Shown: one piece after another, positions 42,396-51,144 of the stretch
How the letters are laid out: every line of letters starts with the position of its first letter
How positions within the stretch are numbered: the stretch's first letter is position 1
Assembly (NCBI GenBank): GCA_030452985.1
Contig: JAKDLG010000013.1
Location: forward strand, 1-61,458
From: Humibacillus sp.
GTDB lineage: Bacteria; Actinomycetota; Actinomycetes; Actinomycetales; Dermatophilaceae
Length of the DNA stretch: 61,458 nt
Reading direction: 5' to 3'
Notes under the pieces: generated by a model
What the model was told of the DNA's origin: nothing
Database searches by the model: none
Seen by the model: only the letters and a program-made list of their open reading frames with translations
Position numbers and translations under genes: made by a program

Positions 42396-43275
42396 CGGTC
42401 GTCCGGCGATCGTTCGGCCAGGCCGTATGGCGCGACTGCGAGGCGGCGGCCACCCCGGTCAGGTCGTCGATGGTCAGCTGGTGGCGGGGGGCGCCGACGA
42501 GGATCTCGTGCTCACGCACCCGCAGGTCGGGCCCGACATGAACGAGCACGCCGGGCTCGAGCGAGCGCCATCGGTCGTCGTCATCGAGCGGCTCACTCGC
42601 GATGACGACGCTCGGATGCACGCCCAGCTCGCCCGACCGCACCCGGGTGCCGGCACGGCTGCGGTGCTCGAGGGCTCCGGCACCGCGGGCCCGCTCGAGC
42701 AGCAACAGGTCGTGGGTCTCGGGGTAGCGCAGCGCCCACAGGTCGGTGGCGGTCGTGAGCACGATATTGACGGCGTACACGGGCAGCTCGCCGGCCACCC
42801 AGCGCAGTGCGGTCGTCACTCCCCCGGCCACGTCGCCAACCCGGGCGATCTCTCGGGTGATGAGGGCGAAGACCCGCTCCGAGTCGGTGTCGCCCTTCAC
42901 GCGTGCGAGGTCGTCACCGAGATGCTCCTCCAGGGTGTCAAGGCCCTCGACGACACCGTTGTGCGCGAACAGTCGACCGTCCATCTCGAAGGGGTGGGTG
43001 TTGGCGGTGGTGAGCGCCGAACCCGACGTGTGCCGCACGTGGGCGATGAACGTGGTGCTCTCGCGCTCACGGGCCTCGGCCGCAAAGGTGGGGTCGTTCC
43101 ACGCGGCCAGAGGCTGCTTCTCGACGAGCGGCCGGCCGAGCTCGTCGAAGGTGCCCAGGCCGGTGCCGTCGGGGTTGACGTGGCTCTGGACGGCGATGCT
43201 GTCGGAGGCATCGAGCAGGCCGAAGGTGGCCTTGACCCGAACCTCGCCCGCGGTGAGCCCGAAGAGTCGGCACAT
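42388..43275 (-). CDS. Class II glutamine amidotransferase (YafJ/EgtC-like)
   Basis: A 295-residue protein with nucleophile Cys2 directly after Met (MCRLFGL), NPDGTGLGTFDE, FIAHVRHTSGSA and NTHPFEMDGRLFAHNGVVEG, the glutaminase pocket of Ntn-type amidotransferases. These release ammonia from glutamine or, as in EgtC, cut a gamma-glutamyl bond in ergothioneine synthesis. No egt genes are next to it, so YafJ-like general annotation is safer. The ATG follows AGGAG. It is monocistronic and ends in the palindromic repeat shared with 51 kb. Confidence 0.85.
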   Translation of the reverse strand: MCRLFGLTAGEVRVKATFGLLDASDSIAVQSHVNPDGTGLGTFDELGRPLVEKQPLAAWNDPTFAAEARERESTTFIAHVRHTSGSALTTANTHPFEMDGRLFAHNGVVEGLDTLEEHLGDDLARVKGDTDSERVFALITREIARVGDVAGGVTTALRWVAGELPVYAVNIVLTTATDLWALRYPETHDLLLLERARGAGALEHRSRAGTRVRSGELGVHPSVVIASEPLDDDDRWRSLEPGVLVHVGPDLRVREHEILVGAPRHQLTIDDLTGVAAASQSRHTAWPNDRRTTAE

Positions 43276-43510
43276 CGGATGAATCTCCTGTCATCAGGCG
43301 GCAGCCACTCGACCGGGGCGGGGCGCTCAGGTCGGCACATCGTCGGGCCCCCTCCATGATGTCGTCGTTCTCGGCGATGGCGAAACGCCTCCCCGCTGCG
43401 TTGCCGGCGCAGACCGGCGTGATGACAGCGAGTGGGGTCGTGCGCGAGTGGCACGACGGCGAGGGATGGGGAGGCTCAGTGAGGAGTAACCCCGTCACAC
43501 ACCGTTGCGG
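43276..43510. other. Intergenic region upstream of the amidotransferase gene
   Basis: About 235 bases between the response-regulator stop and the amidotransferase start. The GC-rich sequence around 43435-43500 could terminate the two-component operon's neighbour, but no clean hairpin or promoter stands out. Confidence 0.35.
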
Positions 43511-44125
43511 CTAGAGCCATCCGTTGCCCCTGGCTGCGGCCACGGCCTGCGCGCGGGTGGTGACGTCCAACTTCGTCATGATGGTCGAGAGGTAGTTGCG
43601 CACCGTGCCCCGCGTGAGGAACATCGCGTGGGCGATCGACTCGGTCGCGAGCCCCTGCTCGACGAGCTGCAGCAGCTGCACCTCGCGGCTCGTCAGTGGG
43701 CTCGGGCCGCTGCGCAGCGCATCGGCGGCGAGCTGGGGATCGATGACGGTGCGCCCGGCGGCGACCGAACGAATCGAGTCGATGAGCTGCGTGGCCGACA
43801 TCGACTTCACGACGTAGCCGGACGCGCCTGCCGCCAGGGCCTTGGGAATGTGACCGCTGCCCGGCAACGAGGTGAGCAGCAGCACCTTGCAGTCCGGTTG
43901 GGCCGCCGCCAGCTGGGCCGTGGCCTCGATGCCCGTCGCGCCCGGCATATCGACGTCGAGCAGCGCAATGTCGGGACGCGTACGTCGAGCTGCGTCCAGC
44001 ACCTCGTCACCACGACCCACCCGCGCCACGACCTCGAAATCGGGCTCGGTCTCGAGCAGGGCCTGGAAGGCCTCGGCCACGAGGTCGATGTCTTCGGCGA
44101 TGAGGATGCGCAGGTGGTCGCTCAT
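43511..44125 (-). CDS. NarL/LuxR-type response regulator
   Basis: A 204-residue two-domain regulator. The receiver has the acidic pair E11-D12, phosphoacceptor D57 in ALLDVDMPG, and KSMSAT with the conserved Lys. From about residue 138 the LuxR-type helix-turn-helix reads LTSREVQLLQLVEQGLATES and LTRGTVRNYLSTIMTKL. The ATG overlaps the kinase stop (ATGA). Phosphorylated by the adjacent kinase, it most likely activates the ABC transporter genes upstream. Confidence 0.9.
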   Translation of the reverse strand: MSDHLRILIAEDIDLVAEAFQALLETEPDFEVVARVGRGDEVLDAARRTRPDIALLDVDMPGATGIEATAQLAAAQPDCKVLLLTSLPGSGHIPKALAAGASGYVVKSMSATQLIDSIRSVAAGRTVIDPQLAADALRSGPSPLTSREVQLLQLVEQGLATESIAHAMFLTRGTVRNYLSTIMTKLDVTTRAQAVAAARGNGWL

Positions 44126-45321
44126 CGCAGCTCCTGGGGTCTGGTCGAGAGATCGACGGGTGAGAGCGCGGCCGTTTCGGTGTCACTTGCGGTGGGGTGA
44201 GGCAGCCGCGCCGAGACGCGGAACCGGCTGTGCTCGAGGAACTCGGCAGAGAGGGTCCCTCCGAGGACCTCGGCCGTCTCTCGCAGATGCGCCAGACCGG
44301 TTCCGTCGACGCGGGGCTTGGCCTCGCTGGGGAGGCAGCCGTCGTTGACCATGGTCACGACGACCGCCATCGGTTCGCTTCGAATGGTCAACGAGCAGTG
44401 CAGGGCTCGACTGTGCTTGAGCATGTTGGTCACCGACTCACGCACGATGGCGCCGACGTCGCGTTCGGGGGCGCCGTCCGGCAGCGGCTCGGCGTCGACC
44501 GTGATCTCGATGCCGAGCCGGTGACACAGCGTGCTGGCCGACTCGACCTCGTCGGCGAGGCTGACGATAACGGGGCCAGAGGTGACGGCTCGCAACCGGG
44601 CCTGCCCGTCGGTGACGACGGCGTGCAGCTGTTCGAGGTGTTCACGCGTTGCTCGGGGGTCGGAGTCGAGGGTGCGCAGGGCGATCTGGTTGCGCAGCGA
44701 CGCGGTGACGAGCGTTCGTCCGAGCAGGTCGTGCAGGTCGCGCTGCATGCGCAACCGTTCCTGGTCAACCCGGGTGCGAGCCAGCTCCTCACGGGCGAGC
44801 TGCAGCTCACGGATGACGACGGAGAGCCGGGTGAAGGCGTACAGCACAGCGGCCAGGGCCAGAACGCCGGGAGGCATGACGACAGCAAGCCGAGGGTTGA
44901 CCGCTATCGCGAGGTAGACCCCTAGACCGATGAGGATCAGGGCGACCGTGATGGTGGCCCGCACCGGCCTCAGCACCAGCATCACGGCGGACAGGGCGAG
45001 CGGTAGCGGCGCCCAGTGGCCGTCGATGAGCATGGCGGCACAGGCCCCGACCATGAGCATCAGCACGAGGCGGCGCGTCGTCGAGGGGTTGACGCCGCGG
45101 ACGATGCGAAGCTGCCAGGCGACGTAGAGCAGCGAGACGGCGATCGCGATGACCGTGCCGAGCAGGCTCAACCCGAACCAGCCCACGGCGTCGGGGCCAA
45201 GGTCGCTCACGCTCTCCTGAACCACGAGGGCCACGATGATGGCCCACGAGGCGAACATCGGCAGCCGTGAGCCGACCGTGTTCCACGGCTTCGCCATCTC
45301 GCGAACGCTCCTGGCGTTCAT
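44122..45321 (-). CDS. HisKA_3-type sensor histidine kinase (NarX/DesK class)
   Basis: A 399-residue kinase with five or six N-terminal membrane helices (residues about 20-165) and almost no extracytoplasmic loops, so the stimulus is probably sensed in or at the membrane. After a coiled coil, RMQRDLHDLLGRTL places phospho-acceptor His at 197; IVRESVTNMLKHS is the N box and GTGLAHLRETAE the G box. The ATG at 45319-45321 is preceded by GAGGAG. It overlaps the response-regulator gene by four bases. Membrane-embedded sensors next to ABC transporters often report peptide antibiotics or membrane state. Confidence 0.88.
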   Translation of the reverse strand: MNARSVREMAKPWNTVGSRLPMFASWAIIVALVVQESVSDLGPDAVGWFGLSLLGTVIAIAVSLLYVAWQLRIVRGVNPSTTRRLVLMLMVGACAAMLIDGHWAPLPLALSAVMLVLRPVRATITVALILIGLGVYLAIAVNPRLAVVMPPGVLALAAVLYAFTRLSVVIRELQLAREELARTRVDQERLRMQRDLHDLLGRTLVTASLRNQIALRTLDSDPRATREHLEQLHAVVTDGQARLRAVTSGPVIVSLADEVESASTLCHRLGIEITVDAEPLPDGAPERDVGAIVRESVTNMLKHSRALHCSLTIRSEPMAVVVTMVNDGCLPSEAKPRVDGTGLAHLRETAEVLGGTLSAEFLEHSRFRVSARLPHPTASDTETAALSPVDLSTRPQELR

Positions 45322-45528
45322 CTGGGTGTACTCCTCATCAGCAGACCCACGGTCAGCGAGACCCCCTGATGCGGTTGGGGAGAGGCTACGGACAGCCATA
45401 CGAACCGCTCCACCCGAGATCGGCACGGAAACACCGCGTCATCACAAACCATACCGACTCGCCGTCGGCGGAGTTGAGGGCAGTAGTAGCTGCACCTATC
45501 AGGATCACAGGCACGAAGCTGTGGGCGC

Positions 45529-46413
45529 TCACTCCCCCGACCCGGTGGCGGTCCGCTTGCCACGCGTGCCTGAGTTGACGCGTCCTCGTCGTCGAGAGCT
45601 GCGCGGCTCCCACGTGAAGAACGTGCGGAAGAGCAGGTAGCCGACGGCGATCCAGAGGATCAGCACGCCCAAGGGTTGGTGGATGGCGTCGACGGCCTGA
45701 GAGAGGCTCAGCTGCGGGTGGCTGGCGAGGTCGTGGTTGACGAAGTCCTGCCCGATGTAGCCGGTTCGCACGATCTGCACGAAGGCGGTCGACGGCAGGT
45801 AGTCAGAGATGCGGTCGATCGTGCTCGCTGCCCCCGAGGTGACCGTGAGTGACCCGCTCAGGATCCACATCCCGATCACGAACGGGGTCACGATCCACGT
45901 CGACAGCTCACTCGAGGGAAGCAGCCCTGACACGCCGAAGGTCAACAGGCCCATCGTGATCGCGCCGATCACGAGGCCGGTGACCACGAGCGACCAGTGC
46001 ACCGGGGGCGCGACCTCGAAATAGCCGACCGCAATCGCGAGCACGATGCCGCTCTGGGCCAGGGCGGGCAGCGCGGCACTGGTGGCCTCCCCGACGAGAA
46101 TGGCGCTCTGCGGGATCGGGGTGGCGCGAAGCCGTTTGTAGGTTCGTGTCTCTCGCCGCCTGGCCGCCGAGTTGATGACGGCGTAGGCGATCCAGATGAT
46201 CGACACGCACAGTCCCGAGGGGGCCAACAGGTCGATGGGTCGGATGCCGCCGGGCAACGGGCGCGCGTCTCGCACCTGCACCATCGGGAAGATGCCCATG
46301 GCGATCGGCATGACAGCGCCAACGAGAGCGAACGCGATGTCCTGCCAGTAGACGCGCTGGGAGAGGGCGACCTGCGGCCAGACGTACCGCGGCCAAGAGG
46401 GGTTGATGCTCAT
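45529..46413 (-). CDS. ABC-2 type transporter permease
   Basis: A 294-residue membrane protein with six helices of the ABC-2 fold, starting with a cytoplasmic connector (QVALSQRVYWQDIAFALVGA) and containing the coupling region RRRETRTYKRLRATPIPQSA. Its ATG overlaps the ATPase stop by four bases, so the two subunits are coupled. Expected to act as a dimer with two ATPase copies in export of a drug, peptide or lipid. A 207-base gap separates it from the kinase gene. Confidence 0.85.
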   Translation of the reverse strand: MSINPSWPRYVWPQVALSQRVYWQDIAFALVGAVMPIAMGIFPMVQVRDARPLPGGIRPIDLLAPSGLCVSIIWIAYAVINSAARRRETRTYKRLRATPIPQSAILVGEATSAALPALAQSGIVLAIAVGYFEVAPPVHWSLVVTGLVIGAITMGLLTFGVSGLLPSSELSTWIVTPFVIGMWILSGSLTVTSGAASTIDRISDYLPSTAFVQIVRTGYIGQDFVNHDLASHPQLSLSQAVDAIHQPLGVLILWIAVGYLLFRTFFTWEPRSSRRRGRVNSGTRGKRTATGSGE

Positions 46414-47456
46414 GATCGGGCTCCTGTCGTCGTCAGGCGGTCGGCGCGTTCGCCGTGGTCGGCCTGGCCACGGTCGCCATCGAGGGCGGTGCCGCCTTTT
46501 CGGTTTCCGCCGGGAGGCACCGTTCCCGGCATCCGGCCGATGTTCTCTGGCTCCTCGGGAAGGCTGAGGAAGACGTCTTCGAGACTGCCCCGGCGAACCT
46601 CGAGGCCCAGGAGCATGACGTCGTGGGCATCTGCCCAGGAGAAGAGCTGCCGCAGCACGCGCTCGGGGTCGGCGTCTCGAACCTCGACCCGCGCGTTGCC
46701 GTGCTTCTGGTCGATCGAGGCCTGCAGCGTCGCGGGCAGCAGCGTCACCATGTCGGCCGGCACCTCGAACCCGATTCGGGCATCGCCGGATTCGGCTCGC
46801 ACCTGCTCGAGCGTGCCCATTCGGCGGATGGTGCCGCGGTGCATGATCGCGACCCGGTCGGCCAGCTGCTCAGCCTCTTCGAGGTAGTGGGTGGTCAGCA
46901 CGACCGTGAGACCTTCGCGTACCAGACCGGCCACGAGCTCAAGGCTCTGGTGGCGACCCTCCGGGTCCATGCCGGTCGTCGGCTCGTCGAGAAAGAGCAG
47001 CTCGGGGTGACCCAGCAGCGCCAGGGCCAGGTCGAGCCGGCGGCGTTCGCCGCCCGACAGTGACGAGACTCGAGTGTCGACTCGGTGCGAGAGGCCGACG
47101 AGGCCGACCGCCTCGTCGAGCGAGCGAGGGTCGCGGTAGAACCGGCGCCACGCCGTCACGGTCTGTCGAACCGTGAGGGTCTCGAAGAACCCGGCGTCCT
47201 GCAGCATGATGCCGATGCGGGGAGCGAGCCGGTCGCGGTAGCGCAACGGGTCGGCGCCGAAGACGGATGCCGCTCCGGCGGTGGCCTCGCGATAGCCTTC
47301 GAGCACATCGAGGGTCGTCGTCTTGCCGGCTCCGTTGGTGCCGAGCAGCGCGAAGACCTCGCCGCGGCTGACCGTGAAGCTGGTGCGGTCGACGGCGGTG
47401 GTGGTGCCGTAGTCGACGCGAAGGTCGGCGACCTCGATGACCGTGTCTGTGCTCAT
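46410..47456 (-). CDS. ABC transporter ATP-binding protein
   Basis: A 348-residue ATPase. Walker A is LLGTNGAGKTT, the Q loop LQDAGFF, signature LSGGERRRLDLAL, Walker B LLFLDEPTTGMD, and the switch His is in LTTHYLEEA. The C-terminal 100 residues form the accessory domain typical of DrrA/CcmA-type exporters and end in a disordered Gly/Arg-rich tail. The ATG at 47454-47456 is chosen because it begins the nucleotide-binding fold with normal distance. First gene of a probable four-gene unit: ATPase, permease, kinase, regulator. Confidence 0.88.
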   Translation of the reverse strand: MSTDTVIEVADLRVDYGTTTAVDRTSFTVSRGEVFALLGTNGAGKTTTLDVLEGYREATAGAASVFGADPLRYRDRLAPRIGIMLQDAGFFETLTVRQTVTAWRRFYRDPRSLDEAVGLVGLSHRVDTRVSSLSGGERRRLDLALALLGHPELLFLDEPTTGMDPEGRHQSLELVAGLVREGLTVVLTTHYLEEAEQLADRVAIMHRGTIRRMGTLEQVRAESGDARIGFEVPADMVTLLPATLQASIDQKHGNARVEVRDADPERVLRQLFSWADAHDVMLLGLEVRRGSLEDVFLSLPEEPENIGRMPGTVPPGGNRKGGTALDGDRGQADHGERADRLTTTGARS

Positions 47457-47642
47457 GCCCCAACGGTAGGAAGACGCCGCAGCCGCCACCATGAGCCGGA
47501 GTCACCAGGGTCGGTTGACAGGTGTCATGAGGCGGCGAGTTTCATCCGGGCTCGTGCGTTGCCGAACAGCCTGCCGGCCGCCCTGCCTACGACGCACTGT
47601 AGTAGCATTGCGGTTCGGTCACTGGTCTACGAGGAGGCTCAG

Positions 47643-48395
47643 ATGAGCAGGATGCAGGGCAAGGTCGCGATCGTCACGGGAGCGGCATCCGGTATCGGCC
47701 GGGCCACCGCCCGGCAGCTGGTGGCCGAGGGTGCGACCGTCATCGGCGCCGACCTGAACGAGGAGCGCCTGGGCGAGGTCTCGGCCGAGCTGGGTGACGC
47801 GATCACCGTGGTGGCCGGCGACCTGACCGACCCTGCCGATGTGGATGCCGTGGCCGCCGCCGCGCAGGATGCCGGAGGGGCCGACGTGCTCGTCAACAAC
47901 GCCGGCATCATGGACTACTTCCTCCCGGTCACCGAGGTCGACGACGAGACCTGGGACCGGGTGCTGGCCGTCAACGCCACCGCGCCGATGCGGCTGATCC
48001 GCGCGGTGCTTCCCCAGATGCTCAGCAAGGGTGGCGGCTCGATCGTCAACGTGGCGTCGATCGGCGGCGTCACCGGGGGCGCCGCCGGCATCGCCTACAC
48101 CGCGTCGAAGCACGCGCTCGTCGGCATGACCAAGAACACGGCCTACTTCTACGGCCCTCAGGGCGTGCGCTGCAACGTCGTGTGCCCCGGTGGGGTCGAG
48201 ACCAACATCGCCGACGGCGGCGCGGCGCCCAGGTCAGACTGGGCCTGGGAGCGCATGCAGGCCGGGTTCGGCCGGGCCCAGCGGATGGCCTCGGCCGAGG
48301 AGATCTCCTCGTTGATCGTCTGGCTGTCGGCCGACGAGTCGGTCAACGTCAACGGCGCGGTGATGGCCAGTGACGGCGGCTGGACGGCATCCTGA
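47643..48395 (+). CDS. Short-chain dehydrogenase/reductase
   Basis: A 250-residue classical SDR. VAIVTGAASGIGRATARQL binds the cofactor (NAD preference suggested by Asp in GADLNEE), VLVNNAGIMDYF is the NAG motif, IVNVASIGG holds the catalytic Ser and YTASKHALVGM the Tyr and Lys. GAGGAGG precedes the ATG. Relatives include 3-oxoacyl-ACP reductases and glucose or steroid dehydrogenases; nothing singles out one substrate. It is divergent from the ABC operon, about 190 bases away. Confidence 0.85.
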   Translation: MSRMQGKVAIVTGAASGIGRATARQLVAEGATVIGADLNEERLGEVSAELGDAITVVAGDLTDPADVDAVAAAAQDAGGADVLVNNAGIMDYFLPVTEVDDETWDRVLAVNATAPMRLIRAVLPQMLSKGGGSIVNVASIGGVTGGAAGIAYTASKHALVGMTKNTAYFYGPQGVRCNVVCPGGVETNIADGGAAPRSDWAWERMQAGFGRAQRMASAEEISSLIVWLSADESVNVNGAVMASDGGWTAS

Positions 48396-48461
48396 GACCG
48401 ACAGTCACTCTCGGAGCGACAGCCCCTCGCGCTGCTGCCGGTCGATAGTCGGAAGGGCCCG

Positions 48462-48746
48462 TCAGGCCCATGGCCACAAACCGGAGTGACGCATGCACTC
48501 CTCAGCCTCGTCGAGCTGCCGGACGCCCTCCGGACCTCGGCTCTTGCCGACCTCAGTTCGCCAACCCTGCGCCGAACAGCCACGGGCCGCGGCACCCATG
48601 CCCACCTGCGCGAGATAGACGACGGCCGGCGAGCACGAAGCGCGGTCCAGCCCCTCGACACCGCCTCCCGGGCTGTCGGCCAGCGCGTCCAGCTCGGCCG
48701 CAGCCTCGCGAAAGGCCAGCTCGTCAATTTCGGTGTGCGTGCTCAT
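48462..48746 (-). CDS. Small hypothetical cysteine-containing protein
   Basis: A 94-residue protein from an ATG at 48744-48746, preceded by GGGAAGAG. The N-terminal part is an acidic helix (TEIDELAFREAAAELDALAD); the rest has three cysteines and ends EECMRHSGLWPWA. I know no family for it. The good initiation site and acidic helix argue that it is a real gene. It follows a convergent SDR gene. Confidence 0.45.
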   Translation of the reverse strand: MSTHTEIDELAFREAAAELDALADSPGGGVEGLDRASCSPAVVYLAQVGMGAAARGCSAQGWRTEVGKSRGPEGVRQLDEAEECMRHSGLWPWA

Positions 48747-48826
48747 GACTCTTCCCTTTCGTTGGAGGTGTCGTCCTTCGAGCATACGTCGATAGCAGGC
48801 ACCTGAACGAGGCCGCTTCGGCCACG

Positions 48827-49444
48827 TCACGGGGGTGGGGTCACCGGTTGACGCAGGATGGTCTTGAGCCGCGCGGGGTCGGTCTTGCGGGGGTCGGACA
48901 GGTAGATCTCGTGGTGGCGCCCGCTCGGCACCAGGCCGTTGGCCGGAAGAAACTCGTCGTGCAGACGCGCGAGCGTCGGGCCCTCATCGTCGTACGAGCC
49001 GACGTGCAGAATCTGGGCGCTGCGGCCTTCGGCGTACTCTTCGAAGCGAACGAGACCCAGCGCCGGCAGCCGCTTCTTCTGCGCCGCCGCGGCGGCCTGC
49101 TCGACCATTTCGGTGGTGATCCAGTCGGGCTGAGCGATCATCATCGTCCAGTCCCACGCGCCCTTCTCGCGGGCGCGGAAGACCTCCATGTCTTTCGCCG
49201 ACCAGAGCCCCTCCAGCGGCGCGACCGTGTGCACTCTTCCCAGCCGGGTCTTGGCCAGGGCGCGCACGGCGTACGAGACCGCGTAGAGCGCCTCGACCGC
49301 GTCACGATAGGCGGCCTCGGTGTTCGGGTCACCATGACCATCGACCATGAGAAAGGCCAGCGCCGGCACGTCGACAAGCGAGAAGTCGGTTTGCCGGGGC
49401 GCGTAGAGGTCTTTGCGGTCCTTCTTGATGTCGTACGTCAGCAT
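48827..49444 (-). CDS. GyrI-like small-molecule-binding domain protein
   Basis: A 205-residue single-domain protein, starting MLTYDIKKDRKDLYAPRQTD and with SLVDVPALAFLMVDGHGDP, the opening of the stand-alone GyrI-like family in actinobacteria and Firmicutes; HVGSYDDEGPTLARLHDEF is the second half of the pocket. The SHS2-type fold binds drugs or hydrolyses cyclopropane-containing toxins in some members. It has no DNA-binding domain. ATG with AGGAACC upstream. Divergent from the ArsR-VOC operon across about 140 bases. Confidence 0.85.
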   Translation of the reverse strand: MLTYDIKKDRKDLYAPRQTDFSLVDVPALAFLMVDGHGDPNTEAAYRDAVEALYAVSYAVRALAKTRLGRVHTVAPLEGLWSAKDMEVFRAREKGAWDWTMMIAQPDWITTEMVEQAAAAAQKKRLPALGLVRFEEYAEGRSAQILHVGSYDDEGPTLARLHDEFLPANGLVPSGRHHEIYLSDPRKTDPARLKTILRQPVTPPP

Positions 49445-49551
49445 CGGGTTCCTCCACGACCAGTCAGCGTGACAGCGGCCTGCAGACCATCATGACGCGT
49501 TGCGTCACCGGGGAGCGCGGATGCCGCTGCACCCACGCCGACATCGAAGGG

Positions 49552-49581
49552 TTGATAGGCAACTCATCACTTGCCTATTAT
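49552..49581 (+). promoter_or_regulatory. Promoter overlapped by a perfect palindrome (ArsR operator candidate)
   Basis: TTGATA (49552-49557) and TATTAT (49576-49581) are spaced 18 bases apart. ATAGGCAA (49555-49562) and TTGCCTAT (49571-49578) form a perfect 8+8 inverted repeat with an eight-base spacer, spanning both boxes. The GTG of the ArsR-like gene is six bases after the -10 box, so the transcript is probably leaderless and self-repressed. Confidence 0.7.
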
Positions 49582-49587
49582 TCGAGG

Positions 49588-49875
49588 GTGGCCGACATGT
49601 TCAGGGCCCTCGACGACGAGACCCGACGCCTCATCCTCGACGAGCTCTCCAGCAGAGACGGGCAGACTCTGTTCGAGATCTGCGCGACGCTGGCGACCCG
49701 GCATGGCCTCGGCTCGAGCCGGCAAGCAGTCTCACAGCATCTGGGCGTGCTCGAATCTGCCGGCCTCGTCGTGACGGAGCGTCGCGGTCGCTCCAAGTTT
49801 CACTACTTCAGCAGCGAACCGCTCGCCGCGATCACGCGACGATGGCCAGTCGTCGAGAAGGGCAACACCTCATGA
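49588..49875 (+). CDS. ArsR-family winged-helix repressor
   Basis: A 95-residue minimal regulator: MFRALDDETRRLILDELSSR, then SSRQAVSQHLGVLESAGLVV as the recognition helix and TERRGRSKFHYFSS as wing. No cysteine pair for metal is present in the recognition helix, so the effector is organic or unknown, as in the SmtB-like regulators of VOC genes. A GTG at 49588 is used for its position after the promoter; ATG at 49597 is the alternative. It overlaps the VOC gene (ATGA) and probably represses both through the palindrome at 49555-49578. Confidence 0.85.
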   Translation: MADMFRALDDETRRLILDELSSRDGQTLFEICATLATRHGLGSSRQAVSQHLGVLESAGLVVTERRGRSKFHYFSSEPLAAITRRWPVVEKGNTS

Positions 49876-50276
49876 GAATCCACCTCACCAGCATCTTCGT
49901 CGACGACCAGCGGGCGGCTCTCGCCTTCTACACCGACGTTCTCGGCTTCACCAAGCGCCACGACGTACCGATCGGCCACGACTCCTGGCTCACCGTCGTG
50001 TCGCCTGATTCTCCTGACGGTCCGGAACTGCTGCTCGAGCCCTCGAGCCACCCAGCGGTCCAGCCGTTCCGAGATGCCCTCGTCGAAGACGGCATCCCGC
50101 TCTGCCAGTTTGCTGTCGACGACGTCGCAGTCGAGTACGACCGGCTCCTGGGCAAGGGGGTGACGTTCACCCTGCCGCCCACCGACATCGGGTCAGCGGT
50201 CATGGCGGTCTTCGACGACACGTGCGGAAACCTCATCCAGATCATCGCCGCCAAAGCTGGCACAGGAGACGAATGA
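49872..50276 (+). CDS. VOC family (glyoxalase/bleomycin-resistance-like) protein
   Basis: A 134-residue vicinal-oxygen-chelate protein with the two beta-alpha-beta-beta-beta halves: MRIHLTSIFVDDQRAALAFY at the start and FDDTCGNLIQIIA at the end. His4 and Glu residues near 60 and the second half may bind metal. Members detoxify electrophiles, sequester bleomycin-type drugs or act as dioxygenases. The ATG overlaps the ArsR stop, so it is the regulator's target, presumably induced by its substrate. Confidence 0.85.
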   Translation: MRIHLTSIFVDDQRAALAFYTDVLGFTKRHDVPIGHDSWLTVVSPDSPDGPELLLEPSSHPAVQPFRDALVEDGIPLCQFAVDDVAVEYDRLLGKGVTFTLPPTDIGSAVMAVFDDTCGNLIQIIAAKAGTGDE

Positions 50277-50365
50277 GGTAGCGACAGCGCGGGATCCCGC
50301 TCGAACCCGCCGGCCTCGGTCGGGTAGCAGCACCAGGGCAACAGGGGTTTCAGTAGGCTGCGTGC

Positions 50366-51046
50366 GTGGACTCGGTGCTCTGGTACGTTCTGCCGCTCGC
50401 GGCTGCGGTGGCTTTGAGCATTTTTCCCATCCTCGCTGCTGTACTGCTGCTGCTCTCTGGTGGCCCGGCGAGAGCCAGCATCGGGTATTCCGTCGGGTGG
50501 TCGCTCGGCATCATCGTGCTGGTAGCCACGTTCGCGGCCGGCGCTCGGCTGATCCCGAAAGACCTCTCCGAGCGCACGCCGCCATGGGTTCACTACGTCG
50601 AGATCCTCGTCGGCGCGGTCCTCATCGTCGAGGGGGTCGTGACGGCGGTTCACGAACGTCGTCGGGCGGGGGCAGCCGCCCCACCCCAATGGCTGCAGGC
50701 GGCCAGCGGCCTCAGCCCCCGGCGAGCATTTGCCTTCGGCGTGCTCATGAACGTGCGACCCAAGAACCTGGCCCTCACCCTCGCGGCGGGACTCGCCATC
50801 GGCGCCGCACCGCTCACGTTGATCGCCGGGGGCGTCTTGGTTCTGCTGTTCGCGGTGGTCGGAGTCTCGACCGTGGTCGGCCTGGTACTGGCCTATGTCC
50901 TGATGCCCCAACGTGTGCAGCCTCTGCTCAAGGTGCTCGACACGTGGCTGGTGTCACACGCTGCACTGGTGCTGAGGCTCTCGATCATCGTGATCGGTGT
51001 CATTCTGGTGGCTGTCGGAATCAGGGATCTGGCCGGGCGTTCCTGA
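50366..51046 (+). CDS. GAP (Sap/LysE-like) family membrane protein
   Basis: A 226-residue protein with six helices. LYVLPLAAAVALSIFP-like opening (VLPLAAAVALSIFPILAAVL) and FAFGVLMNVRPKNLALTLAA are hallmarks of the GAP family, which includes mycobacterial sulfolipid-1-addressing protein and peptidolipid exporters and is distantly related to LysE. Start is a GTG without Shine-Dalgarno; TAGGCT at 50353-50358 is placed for a leaderless transcript. The lipid or amino acid exported is unknown. A palindromic repeat lies behind it. Confidence 0.85.
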   Translation: MDSVLWYVLPLAAAVALSIFPILAAVLLLLSGGPARASIGYSVGWSLGIIVLVATFAAGARLIPKDLSERTPPWVHYVEILVGAVLIVEGVVTAVHERRRAGAAAPPQWLQAASGLSPRRAFAFGVLMNVRPKNLALTLAAGLAIGAAPLTLIAGGVLVLLFAVVGVSTVVGLVLAYVLMPQRVQPLLKVLDTWLVSHAALVLRLSIIVIGVILVAVGIRDLAGRS

Positions 51047-51144
51047 TCCGGTTGCCCAACGACAACGTCCGTGGCGCTGGCAAGCGGGGCCATGGGTTGT
51101 AGCTGCCGGACGTCGACACGTTTGAGGCCTTGACCCTTCGCGCG

